A DNA stretch of 64,000 bases from contig JAFIHA010000064.1 of the NCBI GenBank assembly GCA_017848965.1, forward strand, positions 1-64,000, written 5' to 3'. The translations under genes and the position numbers were made by a program. Below, piece by piece: positions 61,878 to 64,000 of this stretch. The notes beneath the pieces were generated by a model that searched no databases, was not told the origin of the DNA, and worked only from the letters and a program-made list of their open reading frames with translations. Each line of letters opens with the position of its first letter. Positions within the stretch are counted from its first letter, which is position 1. The stretch comes from Dechloromonas aromatica (nom. nud.) (lineage in GTDB: Bacteria > Pseudomonadota > Gammaproteobacteria > Burkholderiales > Rhodocyclaceae).

Positions 61878-64000
61878 TCAGCTGATGGTCACGGTTTTCG
61901 TCCCGGCGGCGATGCGGGCCGTGGTTTCCGTGGCGACGATGGCGCTGCCGGGGGCGTCGCTACCGATCAGGCGGTGCATCTTGCGCAGGCGGCAGACGAG
62001 TTCGTCCGGGGTCAGCGTGACCACTGCGTAGCCCTGGGCGTCGCTGTCGATGTGCTTGAGCCACGGGTTGCCGTCGAGCCCGGCGAGTGTCTGGGCAAGG
62101 CCGAGCAGGCTGGTGTTGAAGGCCGGGTCGGCGGCCAGTCCGCTGAGCACGGCGTCGGTCGTCGCGTCGAGCTGGGCTTCCGGTACGCCCTTTTGCGCCA
62201 GCGCGCTGCGCACCGGGTGGCGCACCTGCTGCTGCAGGTCGGCTAGCGTCGGCGCCGGGCGACCGAGGGTGTAGTCGAGCAGGTTGACGTCGAAGCTGAT
62301 GTCGCCGACACCGGGTACCGGCAGGTTGCTGATCGGGTAATAGACCAGCGTGGCGAGGTCGCTGGACAGCGCGGCGACGGCGCTCTTGAGGTAGGAGAAG
62401 AAGGAGTCGCTGGAGACGCCGGCGACGACGATCTCGTTCATCACCGGGTTGCCGCCGCCGGCGGCGCGGTAGTCGTCGCGCACTTCACCGGCGTAGAAGG
62501 CGTGGATGTCGCCGGTCAGGGCGACGACGTTGGCGATGTTGTTGCTGGCGATGAAGTTCATCAGGTCGCGCCGCTCGGCGTCGTAGCCGTCCCACATGTC
62601 GGCGTTGAGGACGAATTTCTGGAAGTAGGGGGCCAGCGCGGCCTTGTCGGCGGCCGGGATGTAGGCCGAATTGACGCCGTTGGCGACGATGTCCGGCATG
62701 ATCACGCCGAAGGCGGTGGCGGCGCCGACCGTCGGTACCGCCTGCAGGGCGATCAGCGCGGCGATGGCGCGCGTGCCGTCGAGGCCGAGTTTGAGCAGCA
62801 TGACTTCCGAGCCCCACAGTTTCCAGGTCGTGTTGGCGTTGCCCAGCGTCGTCTTCCACCAGTCGCGCTGCGTCGCGCCGAGCATCGAAACCAGCGCCAG
62901 CGGGTCGCCCAGGCCAGTGCCGGCGGCGATCTTGGCCGCTTCGACCTGATCGTAGAGGACCGCTTCGGGCACCATGTAGCGGCTGCCGATCGACCCCGTC
63001 GCGCTGCCGGTGGCCGGGTTGGGCGCCGCTTCCGGGATCAGGTGGTCGCTGCGGTAGAGGCGTTCGTCGGTCATCAGCAGATGGGCCAGGGTGCCGAAGC
63101 GGAAGTCGCGGTAGAGGCGGATCGTCGCAAAGCCGGCGACCGAGTCGTCGAAGCTGACGTCGGCCGGCATGTATTCGAACCAGGCCTGGTTGGCGACGCG
63201 GCGGCGGGCGGTGGCGTGGCTGTTGTCGCCGGCGCCGCTGGCCGGGTCGTAGCTGCCGTTGTCGTAGGTGATGGCGTCGCCCCAGCAGTCGTCGGAAAAC
63301 TCGTGGTCGTCCCAGATGGCGATCATCGCGAAACGTTCATGGACCGCCTGCAGACGCGGGTCGGAGCGGTAGCGCTTGTACAGGTAGCGGTAGTCGTCGA
63401 GGCTGGTGGCGTAGCTCGAACCGTCGGCGTTGGCGGTGCCGTTGGGGAAGACCAGCGCGCCGTGGCGGCTTTCGACGCTGGCGCTCTGGAAGGCGGCGCC
63501 GACCGTCTCGTAGATGTAGTCGCCGAGGTGGATGAAGAAGTCGAGATCGCCGTCTTGCGCCATCAGGTCGTCGAAGCCGGCCCAGTGATTGACGCTCCAG
63601 TCCTGGCAGACGAGCAGGCCGAACTTGAGTTGGCCGATGGCGGCGTCTACGGCCGGCGCGGTGCGGAAGCGGCCGACGCGGGAGCGGCTGCCGTCGACGC
63701 GGAACTGGTAGTAGTAGGTGGTCGCCGGATTGAGACCGCCCAGCTTGTGGCGGATCGTGTGGTCGTAGCGTTGCTGGGCGGCGACGCCGACGCTGGCGAT
63801 GTCCTTGCCCTGCAGCGCCTGGTTGCCGCCGAGCAGGGCGGCGTTGGCGGGGTCGCTCGAAATCAGCAACTGGGCGTCGATGTCGCCGCTGCCGGCGACT
63901 GCGATGTCGTCGGCGCTGTTCGGCAGGATGCGGGTCCACAGTACGATGCTGTCCGGGCGCGGATCGGCGGCGGCGATGCTTTGCGGAAACTTGTGGCGGT
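61878..64000 (-). CDS. phoD: PhoD-type alkaline phosphatase/phosphodiesterase, N-terminus off window
   Basis: Secreted phosphodiesterase/alkaline phosphatase, at least 707 aa visible. The frame is open to base 64000, where HKFPQSIAAADPRPDSIVLW is the N-terminal PhoD module; the signal peptide is missing because of the window edge. The metallophosphatase core shows LLVCQDW, FFIHLGDYIYE, AIWDDHEFSDDCWGD and VVALTGDIHAFYAGE. A long C-terminal part (about 150 residues) extends beyond the core. It probably releases phosphate from phospho-esters outside the cell. Confidence 0.9.
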   Translation of the reverse strand, partial: RHKFPQSIAAADPRPDSIVLWTRILPNSADDIAVAGSGDIDAQLLISSDPANAALLGGNQALQGKDIASVGVAAQQRYDHTIRHKLGGLNPATTYYYQFRVDGSRSRVGRFRTAPAVDAAIGQLKFGLLVCQDWSVNHWAGFDDLMAQDGDLDFFIHLGDYIYETVGAAFQSASVESRHGALVFPNGTANADGSSYATSLDDYRYLYKRYRSDPRLQAVHERFAMIAIWDDHEFSDDCWGDAITYDNGSYDPASGAGDNSHATARRRVANQAWFEYMPADVSFDDSVAGFATIRLYRDFRFGTLAHLLMTDERLYRSDHLIPEAAPNPATGSATGSIGSRYMVPEAVLYDQVEAAKIAAGTGLGDPLALVSMLGATQRDWWKTTLGNANTTWKLWGSEVMLLKLGLDGTRAIAALIALQAVPTVGAATAFGVIMPDIVANGVNSAYIPAADKAALAPYFQKFVLNADMWDGYDAERRDLMNFIASNNIANVVALTGDIHAFYAGEVRDDYRAAGGGNPVMNEIVVAGVSSDSFFSYLKSAVAALSSDLATLVYYPISNLPVPGVGDISFDVNLLDYTLGRPAPTLADLQQQVRHPVRSALAQKGVPEAQLDATTDAVLSGLAADPAFNTSLLGLAQTLAGLDGNPWLKHIDSDAQGYAVVTLTPDELVCRLRKMHRLIGSDAPGSAIVATETTARIAAGTKTVTIS

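Overview
The window is a high-GC bacterial chromosome segment with densely packed genes. The gene content fits a respiratory betaproteobacterium, most likely of the Rhodocyclales (Dechloromonas/Azonexus type). Supporting features are an S-adenosylhomocysteine (SAH) riboswitch before metH, small betaproteobacterial families (DUF1840, DUF3079, UbiK), a periplasmic formate dehydrogenase, a TAXI-type TRAP transporter, many sigma-54 circuits and a TorF-type porin beside glnK-amtB. This placement is inference; no rRNA or species marker is present.

Layout. 1-4.4 kb: the 3' part of aspA, then a DctB/DctD two-component pair. 4.5-8.8 kb: small conserved genes, a cell-wall amidase, murB and a compact restriction-modification pair (BglII-like nuclease plus MT-A70 methyltransferase). 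8.9-15.8 kb: a minus-strand operon with a TAXI binding protein, a fused TRAP permease, a DUF1850 protein, a second DctB-like kinase, a tautomerase-family isomerase and a second DctD-like regulator, behind a sigma-54 promoter with tandem operator-like sites. 16-19.5 kb: a HAD phosphatase, a CptA-like phosphoethanolamine transferase and an AraC/GyrI-type regulator. 19.6-22.7 kb: accessory genes (YjjJ/HipA-like kinase, ORF6N protein, low-GC PD-(D/E)xK nuclease-like protein). 23-28.4 kb: rsgA with a structured leader, DUF3079, and metH under the riboswitch. 28.4-40.5 kb: an NtrC-type two-component system, rhlE, then the formate dehydrogenase genes fdnGHI and their maturation genes fdhD, fdhE and mobA. 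40.5-44.4 kb: a BamE-like lipoprotein, rhodanese, Bcr/CflA transporter, comM/yifB and ubiK. 44.5-47.5 kb: a nitrogen-control cluster (porin, glnK, amtB) with NtrC-like sites and a sigma-54 promoter. 47.5-57.7 kb: housekeeping genes (cpdA-like, isochorismatase, purU, thrH, yheS, degenerate HD-GYP, mutY, flavin reductase, tRNA-Gly, cation/proton antiporter). 58-64 kb: a binding protein plus hybrid kinase sensory pair, a CsbD-like protein and a truncated phoD.

How it works together. Three NtrC/DctD-class activators lie in the window, and three good sigma-54 promoters (TAXI operon, fdnG, porin-glnK-amtB) can be read directly. The picture is one of C4-acid uptake, formate respiration and ammonium assimilation, each gated by sigma-54. 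The most notable observations are the metH SAH riboswitch with a mutually exclusive terminator, two further structured leaders (upstream of rsgA and of the 58 kb binding protein), a 27-bp palindrome inside the ORF6N gene, the BglII-like/MT-A70 pair, an isomerase gene inside a two-component operon, a CheZ-like motif in an orphan protein and an HD-GYP protein that has lost its metal-binding His.
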